NCBI GenBank assembly: GCA_937906765.1
Contig: CALCUV010000045.1
Coordinates: 1-5,045 of the forward strand
DNA length: 5,045 bases
Source: an uncultured Prevotella sp.
GTDB lineage: Bacteria > Bacteroidota > Bacteroidia > Bacteroidales > Bacteroidaceae
Reading direction: 5' to 3'
Numbering within the stretch: position 1 is the stretch's first letter; each line of letters starts with the position of its first letter. The position numbers and the translations under genes were made by a program. The notes under the pieces were generated by a model that did no database searches, was not told the DNA's origin, and saw nothing but the letters and a program-made list of their open reading frames with translations. Positions 1 through 5,045 of this stretch are shown here, piece after piece.

Positions 1-504
1 AGTACCTGCTTCGGTTCCATCTGTTTTTATATCTTTATTGCCTGTTATCTTCGATTTATTATGTAATGTATTAGTTTCATCTTCTACGTTCTTAGACGTG
101 CCGCTATTGGTTCTTTCGCTGATTCTGCTATCAACATTTGTATTCTCACCTGTTTTACGACCAACGTGAGTAGTGGTCATATCAACATCGTAAAGCGGAT
201 TATACGTAAACAATTCACTCTCATAGAGTTTATTGTAATACGGCATGATTTCATTCAGCTTAGTCTGAAGTTTGAGTTTCCACAGGCCATAGGTTTCCAA
301 TCCAATCTCTCTGGTATAATAGTGCCGAATGATTTTTGTTTCCAGAGGAACACGATAATTTTCATCAAAGATTGGAAAATCGAAATCAAAAATATGTGGC
401 AGTGCGGCGGCGATAACTTCATCAACTTTAGAGAGTCCAACTGATTCAGTTTTACCTGCTTCAGTTTCACAAATGAACCTTAATTCAGTAGTATATTTAC
501 TCAT
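1..504 (-). CDS. Lower collar protein, phi29 gp11-like (3' end beyond window)
   Basis: The reading frame opens at the ATG complementary to 502-504 and stays open for 168 codons to the left edge, so the C-terminus is missing. The protein would sit below the portal and connect it to the tail knob. Seen: an N-terminal region containing FDFDFPIFDENYR (about 39-51), HYYTREIGLETYGLWKLKLQ (61-80), TKLNEIMPYYNKLYESEL (81-98) and YNPLYDVD (101-108). I recognise this string of motifs from lower collar proteins of phi29-like phages of Gram-positive bacteria. From about residue 109 the protein becomes a low-complexity stretch rich in Thr, Asn, Ser, Gly and Lys, which is also common in this family and usually differs between phages. 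Its start overlaps the end of the portal gene by 8 bases (ATG inside the last portal codons), which suggests translational coupling. Its place directly after the portal matches phi29 gene 11. Confidence 0.88.
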   Translation of the reverse strand, partial: MSKYTTELRFICETEAGKTESVGLSKVDEVIAAALPHIFDFDFPIFDENYRVPLETKIIRHYYTREIGLETYGLWKLKLQTKLNEIMPYYNKLYESELFTYNPLYDVDMTTTHVGRKTGENTNVDSRISERTNSGTSKNVEDETNTLHNKSKITGNKDIKTDGTEAGT

Positions 505-1384
505 TTGTTTTATCCCTCTCTTCCGGATTAATACTATCACTGTCTTCAGCATCCACGATTTCTTGGAAGTCTTCTCTATAGTCGCACTGGACATTCAGAC
601 CAAACATTTTATTAATCTGTTCGCAAGCCATTCTTCTACTCTGCAAGCGTGAGTATCTACTTGCAATCGTGCCACCTTGGTTTCTGGTAACTTCATCAGT
701 AATCAACCTTTCACGTTTCGTGATATTAACGTTGCTGATACCAAGGTAAGTGAGTGCTTCATTCCACTTCTGGGCTTTAAGAGTATAAAGCTTATCTGCA
801 ACATACGGGGCATCTGTTTTCAGCACGCTAAGCGCATTAGGATTCAACCCCTTATCTCCGAAAACAACAGGCTTGTTCCCGTCATAATTCATATAAAGAT
901 TTTCAACGGTCAACCTCTCATTTTCACTGCACCTTATCAGAATAGGTGTTTTCTGCGCATTAGCGTTAACACTTATTGCCCTGTCAAGGTTATACAGTTC
1001 CCTTGCGAACATCCTAACATCGAGCATGCTATTTTTATGCAACATATTGTTATAAATGATAACGCTATTTTTATCATCCAGTTCCCTGTTATAGCCATTA
1101 ACAGCGTATGCCCTTCTTCTGATAGGAATCATATAGACGTTAAGTGGTCCACTGATAGCGCACTGAAGAGCCAAATAATCCTCTACTTCATCCTTGAAAA
1201 ATACAGCCATTCCGTTTGTGAACAGGGTCAACTCAAGAAATCTGGGGTCTACTGTATCTGGAAGGTTTCGCCATTCAAACATAGAGATAGACAATTCTGT
1301 AAGGCGGTCATAATACTGAATATAGGACGCGTTATTAAGATCAGCACTTTCCCAAAATTCTCTATCTCTTTTACGTCTGCCCAT
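497..1384 (-). CDS. Portal / upper collar connector protein, phi29 gp10-like
   Basis: The 295-residue product is close to the 309 residues of phi29 gp10, the dodecameric ring at one capsid vertex through which DNA is packaged and later ejected. Motifs shared with gp10 as I recall it, in order: MFEWRNLPDTVDPRFLE (35-51, phi29 FEWENLPPTINPSFLE), VIIYNN (108-113), ISVNANAQKTPILIR (137-151), VLKTDAPYVADKL (187-199), WNEALTYLGI (207-216), ERLITDEV (225-232) and ACEQINKMFGLNV (253-265). The spacing of these motifs matches the family from end to end, so the gene looks intact. The N-terminus is strongly basic (MGRRKR), like the RKR of phi29 gp10 that binds the packaging RNA. The C-terminus is acidic and ends TNE, where the lower collar gene begins. 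A strong ribosome binding site 10 bases upstream supports this start. It follows the tail gene after 18 bases. Confidence 0.96.
   Translation of the reverse strand: MGRRKRDREFWESADLNNASYIQYYDRLTELSISMFEWRNLPDTVDPRFLELTLFTNGMAVFFKDEVEDYLALQCAISGPLNVYMIPIRRRAYAVNGYNRELDDKNSVIIYNNMLHKNSMLDVRMFARELYNLDRAISVNANAQKTPILIRCSENERLTVENLYMNYDGNKPVVFGDKGLNPNALSVLKTDAPYVADKLYTLKAQKWNEALTYLGISNVNITKRERLITDEVTRNQGGTIASRYSRLQSRRMACEQINKMFGLNVQCDYREDFQEIVDAEDSDSINPEERDKTNE
512..521 (-). promoter_or_regulatory. Ribosome binding site of the lower collar gene
   Basis: On the minus strand AGAGAGGGAT lies 7 to 9 bases before the ATG at 504, inside the coding end of the portal gene. It is weaker than the AAAGGAG sites of the upstream genes, so expression probably relies partly on ribosomes finishing the portal gene, whose stop (497-499) lies just past this start. 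Confidence 0.5.
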
Positions 1385-1394
1385 TGATTAAATT

Positions 1395-1402
1395 CCTCCT
1401 TT
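1395..1402 (-). promoter_or_regulatory. Ribosome binding site of the portal gene
   Basis: AAAGGAGG on the minus strand, 10 bases before the portal ATG, is a near-complete match to the anti-Shine-Dalgarno sequence. It directly abuts the TAG stop of the tail gene (1403-1405), so terminating and initiating ribosomes compete for or share the same site. It fixes the portal start at 1384. Confidence 0.85.
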
Positions 1403-3034
1403 CTATACAGGGTCATTTGCTACTGTGTAATCACCAATGATATTATCAACATCTGCAACACTTGCAAGGTTTTCTGTATGCCAAAAAGTAATTCCGTTAT
1501 TGAAAATATTAATCATTTTCTGTTTATAAATTTCTGGAATAGCACCTTCGAGGATACAAGCTTTAGTCTGGACATAGTTGAAATATCTTCTTCCACGAAT
1601 ATTTGGAACTTTAACTTGGTGCGTTGCGTACCCAAACATAGTGAAGTAATCGTCTATGATTTTAGCAAATTCTGGCCTTATGCAAATGTTTTGAGCATAA
1701 AACTGTTTTGTGCCTAATGAGAAATCGGATAATGACGATTGTGTTCCTTTTAATGGTGGTTTCTTTTGAAGTTCATATATTTGCGCAACAGAGTTAGCTA
1801 TTCCCATAAAAGAAGAACCAACACTAAGAACAGAAGAGGGGTCTACCAATGCACCACCTGTAGCCGCGCTAACCACTTTAGAACCTGTGTCCATAACTTG
1901 ACCAATCATTGAAGTTACTAATGATGCACCGTGCTGTGCAAAGTAGACCTTCCACACATCAACATCAATAGTAATCTGTGGGAACTCTTTAATAGTCATT
2001 CTATTTTCAAGGCAAAAATTTCTATTTGTTGCGGCATTAAAGTTTTTAGGAACAAGTGTTAAAACTGGTTCTGGCAGGAAATAACCCACTAACGTAAAAT
2101 CGCAAAAGCTTGGGTCGCTAAAATATTCAAAATTGTATGTTTCGCTATCAGAATCAGTAACAACTCTTAGCATGTTATATGGAGCTGTAAATAATTTTTT
2201 ATTTTTTGGAACATACCCAGCTAAAGATGTAATGTGTTTACCTATTCTATATGGCCACTGAATACCATCTTCTATGTTATCATAAGTTAATGGTTCAAAA
2301 GGGCACATATAACCTGCAACTACACCATCAGTGAATGGGAAATCGCTTGAACTAATTGCTTCTATAAACTCTTGTATTCCGCCTTCACTACCTATTACAA
2401 TAGGGCACAAACCTGTGTATACATAGTGAAGTACACCACCGTCAAATTTTGAATAACCTGTTACCTGTCCTTGGCTATCTTTATCCTGTTGAAATGTGCA
2501 GTAAAAAATAGCAGAAGCATTAGTTGCAACCACACCTTCTATTGTATAAGGTGAAAAAACAGAATACCCATCAACTATATAATCACCTTGCTCAAGGTTT
2601 TCTGGTACTAAATTTGCGCCTATCTGGTCATTCTGGATATGCTCACGCTCAACAAAGCACTGTTTAATCACAGCGTTTGTAATAAATGTCTGCATTACAT
2701 CAATTTCATACGTGATTTCAGTAGTGATATTATTTACATATTCCCAATTAGTAATGAAAGCATAGAAGTATTTATTCTCAAAGCTAATATTTCTGAAGAA
2801 AAGGTAGTTATACTGAATAGCTTCATCCATGCCAAGTTCCAATCTTATTTTATTAGATGAAGTTCTCTGATAACTATTCTGTGGAAATATTCTGCCATTT
2901 CCATCAGCAACTTTACCTCTGAAATATAAATACTGCTGTGTAGAATTTGCAAAGGTAATTGTATGGTCATAGCTTGCATCAAGTGGAACATTTTTAAGCA
3001 AAGCTATTTCAGAGTTAGGAGCAATATATGCCAT
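1403..3034 (-). CDS. Tail knob (distal tail) protein, phi29 gp9-like
   Basis: The 543-residue product is somewhat shorter than phi29 gp9 (about 599), the protein that forms the tail tube and knob and helps DNA cross the cell envelope. Seen: the N-terminus MAYIAPNSEIALLKNVPLD resembles gp9 (MAYVPLSGTNVRILADVPF as recalled). Further family motifs are YNYLFFRN (75-82), KYFYAFITNWEYVNN (88-102), YEIDVMQTFI (109-118), FVEREH (127-132), and near the C-terminus VPNIRGRRYFNYVQTK (476-491) and INIFNNGITFWHTEN (508-522). A hydrophobic, Gly/Ser/Ala-rich stretch at about 366-425 lies where phi29 gp9 carries the long loops that plug the knob and insert into membrane. The start has a strong AAAGGAG site 6 bases upstream. 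The gene ends in TAG and is much richer in A+T than the capsid gene before it. Confidence 0.95.
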   Translation of the reverse strand: MAYIAPNSEIALLKNVPLDASYDHTITFANSTQQYLYFRGKVADGNGRIFPQNSYQRTSSNKIRLELGMDEAIQYNYLFFRNISFENKYFYAFITNWEYVNNITTEITYEIDVMQTFITNAVIKQCFVEREHIQNDQIGANLVPENLEQGDYIVDGYSVFSPYTIEGVVATNASAIFYCTFQQDKDSQGQVTGYSKFDGGVLHYVYTGLCPIVIGSEGGIQEFIEAISSSDFPFTDGVVAGYMCPFEPLTYDNIEDGIQWPYRIGKHITSLAGYVPKNKKLFTAPYNMLRVVTDSDSETYNFEYFSDPSFCDFTLVGYFLPEPVLTLVPKNFNAATNRNFCLENRMTIKEFPQITIDVDVWKVYFAQHGASLVTSMIGQVMDTGSKVVSAATGGALVDPSSVLSVGSSFMGIANSVAQIYELQKKPPLKGTQSSLSDFSLGTKQFYAQNICIRPEFAKIIDDYFTMFGYATHQVKVPNIRGRRYFNYVQTKACILEGAIPEIYKQKMINIFNNGITFWHTENLASVADVDNIIGDYTVANDPV

Positions 3035-3040
3035 AGCTTT

Positions 3041-3047
3041 CTCCTTT
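3041..3047 (-). promoter_or_regulatory. Ribosome binding site of the tail knob gene
   Basis: AAAGGAG on the minus strand, 6 bases before the ATG at 3034. It fixes the start at the MAYI sequence typical of this family and lies 10 bases downstream of the hairpin at 3058-3084, so the hairpin itself need not block it. Confidence 0.8.
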
Positions 3048-3057
3048 CCTTAGAAAT

Positions 3058-3084
3058 GAGGGAAGAGAGGTTATCCCTTCCCTC
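3058..3084 (-). terminator. Hairpin between capsid and tail genes, possible partial terminator
   Basis: The minus-strand RNA contains GAGGGAAG (3077-3084) and its perfect complement CTTCCCTC (3058-3065), giving an 8-pair stem around an 11-base loop, of which GG/CC can pair further over a 4-base tip. It lies 12 bases past the capsid TGA. The following bases read ATTTCTAAGG, which is only a poor U tract, so strong intrinsic termination is doubtful. A leaky terminator that lowers tail expression relative to capsid, or a 3'-end stabilising structure, fits better. The fold was judged by eye and no energy was computed. Confidence 0.45.
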
Positions 3085-3096
3085 TTATTCGTTACA

Positions 3097-4554
3097 TCAT
3101 GCGTCTTTAGCGAGAGTAATCTTATCGCCAACAGCGGTTGCAGGTGTAGTAGTTGCAGACGCACCTTCGCCAGTGGTAGTTGCTTCAGTAAGAATTGCAG
3201 TTGTAGCAGTATAGCCTGTGCCGTTAATGGTAGCCACAACTGTATATTCAGTTTCAGCACTATCGCCAACAGGCATAATGATTGCGCCATACTTATGAAC
3301 TGCAATACCTGCTTCAGTAGCATCGTCATCCTGTACGAAGTTGACATTCTGCGGCTTGAGTGCGGCTGTAGAATCGTCAAGCGTAAGGGTGTAGATAATT
3401 GCATTCGCAGTGCTGTTAATATCTGTCACGTAGAAGTCAACAGATGCAGGCAGAGAAGTGGTAGCACCATCATCAACAAAGACAATAGCATTAGAGAACG
3501 GGGAGAAGGAAACTGTCTTCCACACATGGTAGAAGTAATTCCAGTACATACCGCTTGCAACATATTTCTCATCAAACTGTGCAAGGTTATCATAAATCTG
3601 AAACCATTCTTCATCGACAAGGACAGCTTTAACATCTGCCATAAGGGTAAGTTCTGCGGAAGTTACCTCTTCAATCATATCGCTGTTTGCACGAATAACG
3701 TCAAACCTGTCATTGTCAAATGTTGTGAAGTCATCAATGAGCATAAGTCTGCCCATAAAGTCAGCCTTATCCATATTGAAAGCGGCGGCAAGAACATCAA
3801 CATCATACTGTGCATTGAATTTTGCATCCATGAAGATGTACTGGTCACCTCTCGGTGTGGCAGTATGAACACCTGCGGCATTGTACTTGTTGCTCATGAA
3901 GGTAATCATATTGGAATTACCACGGAAAGCAACAGCGGCTTCAGACATCTTGGTAGCATCAAATGCAACAGGGTACATCTTACCATGTGCGACAGCCTTG
4001 ATGATAAGATACTTGAAGAGAAGGAACTCATCGTATTCAGCACCAGTATAGATAGCATCAACGATTCTTGCAATCAAATCCTGCACACCATTTTCAGAGA
4101 GAAAGGCAGTTTTAAGATCATTGTTCTGGATAGTGATGGGGTATTCAACACGATAGTTCATCGTGTGGAAGGCTGTGCGCACATCGGGAATGGTACGCTT
4201 CAGTTCCCGCTGTTCAGCTTTCTCTGGGGAGAACTCGCGTGCTTTGGCAATCTGTACAAAGACTTCTTCAACAGTTTCGCCAAACTCAAGATAACCTTTC
4301 TTGAGCATAGCGTAAGCATTGTTAAAGGTAGCACTCTTAACTCTTACGCTTGCAATGCGGTTAATGAGGGAAGAAAGAAACTGGTTGGCAAGATTGGGAT
4401 AGCCGTACAGAACTTCACCAACTTTGGGAATGTCTCTTACATCACTAATCTCCGGAACAAGAGACTGGTATTCCATGCTTGCATTTGCTCTGATAGTATT
4501 CAGAATATCAAGAGTAGAAGCATTGAGATTAGTCATAGCAATTCGTCTGGGCAT
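3097..4554 (-). CDS. Major capsid protein, phi29 gp8-like, with Ig-like C-terminal region
   Basis: The 485-residue product would form the capsid shell. The region up to about residue 360 matches the HK97-fold part of phi29 gp8 as I recall it: NQFLSSLINRIA (57-68, phi29 NDFITSLVDRIG), LKKGYLEFGETVEEVFV (84-100), AEQRELKRTIPDVRTAFH (113-130), LKTAFLSENG (147-156), QYDVDVLAAAFNMDKADFMG (249-268), AVLVDEEWFQIYDNL (310-324) and GMYWNYFYHVWKTVS (335-349, phi29 GLYWNYYYHVWQTLS). Residues about 362-457 are rich in short beta-type segments (SVDFYVTDI, AIIYTLTLDD, TEYTVVATINGTGYTATTAIL), in the position of the surface Ig-like (BIG2) domain of gp8. A Thr/Ala/Gly-rich end follows (458-485). phi29 gp8 is about 448 residues, so this one is longer. 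The ATG at 4554 is chosen over the Met at residue 7 because the ribosome binding site is 10 bases upstream. It ends in TGA. Confidence 0.96.
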   Translation of the reverse strand: MPRRIAMTNLNASTLDILNTIRANASMEYQSLVPEISDVRDIPKVGEVLYGYPNLANQFLSSLINRIASVRVKSATFNNAYAMLKKGYLEFGETVEEVFVQIAKAREFSPEKAEQRELKRTIPDVRTAFHTMNYRVEYPITIQNNDLKTAFLSENGVQDLIARIVDAIYTGAEYDEFLLFKYLIIKAVAHGKMYPVAFDATKMSEAAVAFRGNSNMITFMSNKYNAAGVHTATPRGDQYIFMDAKFNAQYDVDVLAAAFNMDKADFMGRLMLIDDFTTFDNDRFDVIRANSDMIEEVTSAELTLMADVKAVLVDEEWFQIYDNLAQFDEKYVASGMYWNYFYHVWKTVSFSPFSNAIVFVDDGATTSLPASVDFYVTDINSTANAIIYTLTLDDSTAALKPQNVNFVQDDDATEAGIAVHKYGAIIMPVGDSAETEYTVVATINGTGYTATTAILTEATTTGEGASATTTPATAVGDKITLAKDA

Positions 4555-4559
4555 GATAT

Positions 4560-4865
4560 TTAATCTCCTTTAGTTTTAAATAAGTCTTCGAACCTATATT
4601 TCTTAGGTTCTGGGTCGCCTGCATCAAGTGGGTCTTTTTCATCTTCCACAGGGTTGAAAAATCTGTCATGGTACTTCTGTCGCCATTCTTTGTCAATGCG
4701 TTCGGCTTCAGCTTTCCAATCTTTTCCGTCTGGATTTGCTTTGCTGTTAAGGTCATCATAGGTATCAGTTACATCTTCAATGAGTGATAATGTTGCATCG
4801 TCAGTATTATCACCAAAGGACTGTTTCAACGAAGCAAGCAATTCTTCTTTTGTCTTGATAGCCAT
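4560..4865 (-). CDS. Probable head scaffolding protein (phi29 gp7 position)
   Basis: The product has 101 residues, close to the 98 of phi29 gp7, the scaffold that shapes the prohead and leaves before DNA fills it. Sequence identity to gp7 is not evident by eye. The call rests on its place 5 bases before the capsid gene, its size, and a charged, likely helical composition: MAIKTKEELLASLKQSFG (1-18), an acidic stretch TDDATLSLIEDVTDTYDDL (21-39), then KDWKAEAERIDKEWRQKYHD (48-67) followed by RFF. Similar short proteins with a WRxKYxDRFF-like element, sitting directly before capsid genes, are familiar to me from gut phages of Gram-positive bacteria. The end (KKYRFEDLFKTKG, 88-100) is basic and aromatic and could be the capsid contact; that is inference. 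The ATG is supported by AAAGGAA 8 bases upstream. Confidence 0.75.
   Translation of the reverse strand: MAIKTKEELLASLKQSFGDNTDDATLSLIEDVTDTYDDLNSKANPDGKDWKAEAERIDKEWRQKYHDRFFNPVEDEKDPLDAGDPEPKKYRFEDLFKTKGD
4563..4571 (-). promoter_or_regulatory. Ribosome binding site of the capsid gene
   Basis: AAAGGAGAT on the minus strand, with AAAGGAG 10 bases before the capsid ATG. These bases are also the last codons of the scaffold gene (Lys-Gly-Asp), whose TAA stop follows at 4560-4562. Scaffold and capsid translation are therefore probably coupled, as expected for partners needed together in prohead assembly. Confidence 0.8.
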
Positions 4866-4873
4866 TGTCTTAA

Positions 4874-4880
4874 TTCCTTT
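4874..4880 (-). promoter_or_regulatory. Ribosome binding site of the scaffold gene
   Basis: AAAGGAA on the minus strand, 8 bases before the ATG at 4865. It sits in the 17-base gap after the upstream stop codon. This gap is too short for a promoter of its own, and no -35/-10 pair is apparent within the upstream coding end. Confidence 0.65.
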
Positions 4881-4882
4881 CT

Positions 4883-5045
4883 TTAAAATGGATAACGAAT
4901 GTAGAAAAATAATGGAAGTTTACGTGATGGTGTAGGAGTAGGTGGTTCTGGGGGTGTAGGTGGTGTTACACCACCAAGGTAATCGTACCAGAAATTTGCA
5001 TCAGTAACACGTACCTCATCCCAAGTACCTCTTTCATAACCCCAG
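4883..5045 (-). CDS. C-terminal end of an unidentified phage protein (5' end beyond window)
   Basis: A minus-strand frame enters from the right edge and runs 53 codons to the TAA at 4883-4885. I do not recognise it with certainty. Seen: an aromatic, acidic segment (WGYERGTWDEVRVTDANF, 1-18, then WYDYLGG), a proline-rich linker of about 14 residues (TPPTPPEPPTPTPS, 27-40), and a short end RKLPLFFYIRYPF (41-53) that is hydrophobic and aromatic with basic flanks. This layout (end of a folded domain, Pro/Thr linker, short terminal segment) is typical of modular phage proteins such as cell-wall hydrolases or receptor-binding proteins; a tail-associated or lytic enzyme is one candidate, but no catalytic residue lies in the window. 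It is probably cotranscribed with the scaffold gene, which begins 17 bases later. In phi29 the late structural genes start with gene 7, so this neighbour differs from the type phage. Confidence 0.75.
   Translation of the reverse strand, partial: WGYERGTWDEVRVTDANFWYDYLGGVTPPTPPEPPTPTPSRKLPLFFYIRYPF
4959..4975. repeat. 17-base palindrome in the linker-coding region
   Basis: GGTGGTGT and ACACCACC flank a single central T on the plus strand, a perfect 8-base inverted repeat (as RNA, 7 pairs with a 3-base loop). It encodes GGVTPP at the join between the folded segment and the proline-rich linker of the upstream gene. The adjoining linker DNA also repeats GGTGTAGG at 4929-4936 and 4953-4960. Chance pairing of Gly (GGN) and Pro (CCN) codons explains much of it. 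Confidence 0.6.

Noticed and set aside
166..444. A 92-codon plus-strand frame and an overlapping minus-strand frame at 255-470.
   Set aside because: Both lie over the lower collar gene in other frames. Only the frame starting at 504 shows family motifs.
677..1387. A 236-codon plus-strand open frame opposite the portal gene.
   Set aside because: It is antisense to the well-supported portal gene, and its product shows no domain and an unusual Ile/Cys/Phe-rich composition.
453..3318. The 13-base string tacctgcttcagt occurs at 453-465 and 3306-3318.
   Set aside because: Both copies encode Thr-Glu-Ala-Gly in unrelated proteins. A single 13-base match is unremarkable in 5 kb of biased sequence, and no flanking similarity exists.
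3015..3404. A 129-codon minus-strand frame overlapping the capsid C-terminus and crossing into the gap, considered as a frameshifted capsid extension.
   Set aside because: Its product is a Leu/Gln/Ser-rich shadow of the Thr/Ala-rich capsid end, no slippery heptamer was noticed, and it runs into the tail start without a domain.
3295..4563. A 422-codon plus-strand open frame opposite the capsid gene.
   Set aside because: It is fully antisense to a capsid gene with clear family motifs. Its protein is rich in Cys, His and Asn with no recognisable domain, and I saw no convincing ribosome binding site. Long antisense frames arise from strong codon bias.
4529..4759. A 76-codon minus-strand frame inside the scaffold gene.
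   Set aside because: It is a shifted reading of the scaffold gene, with no recognisable motif.
1..5045. Stop-codon reassignment, as seen in some gut phages.
   Set aside because: The genes here end in TAA, TGA and TAG, and no in-frame stop interrupts a conserved protein, so the standard code explains everything.
1..5045. tRNA genes, CRISPR arrays, insertion sequences or a defence system.
   Set aside because: None was found by eye. The window is almost wholly filled by structural genes on one strand, with gaps of at most 62 bases.

Overview
The window holds part of the head-tail structural module of a small phi29-like tailed bacteriophage (short-tailed, Picovirinae-type relatives such as the Salasmaviridae and Guelinviridae). 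All six genes lie on the minus strand and are read from the right edge to the left edge. The assignment rests on protein motifs recalled from Bacillus phage phi29 and its relatives, and on gene order: scaffold, major capsid, tail knob, portal (upper collar), lower collar is the order of phi29 genes 7, 8, 9, 10 and 11. Strong AAAGGAG-type Shine-Dalgarno sites, an AT-rich composition and the phage family point to a low-GC Gram-positive (Bacillota) host, perhaps a gut or rumen clostridium. The exact host cannot be read from this window.

Layout in the direction of transcription: (a) 5045-4883, the last 53 codons of an unidentified gene ending in a proline-rich linker and a short hydrophobic/aromatic end; (b) 4865-4560, a small acidic protein, probably the scaffold; (c) 4554-3097, an HK97-fold phi29 gp8-like major capsid protein with an Ig-like C-terminal region and a Thr/Ala-rich end; (d) a 62-base gap carrying a G/C-rich hairpin and the next ribosome binding site; (e) 3034-1403, a gp9-like tail knob protein; (f) 1384-497, a gp10-like portal; (g) 504 to the left edge, a gp11-like lower collar protein, cut by the window. 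The packaging ATPase, DNA polymerase, terminal protein and most of any lysis gene lie outside.

Genes are packed tightly: gaps of 17, 5, 62 and 18 bases and one 8-base overlap. No promoter is apparent, so a single late transcript entering from the right is likely. Stops used are TAA, TGA and TAG, so nothing suggests a reassigned stop codon. Together the products would build the prohead on the scaffold, form the 12-fold portal vertex, join it to the lower collar and close the tail with the knob.

This is mostly a known type of module, not a new system. The points most worth a second look are the unidentified upstream gene, the modified C-terminus of the capsid protein, the apparent lack of a head-fibre gene (phi29 8.5), the hairpin between capsid and tail genes, the sharp base-composition step between those two genes, and a basic portal N-terminus that suggests a packaging RNA elsewhere in the genome. 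There is no gene-free stretch longer than 62 bases.
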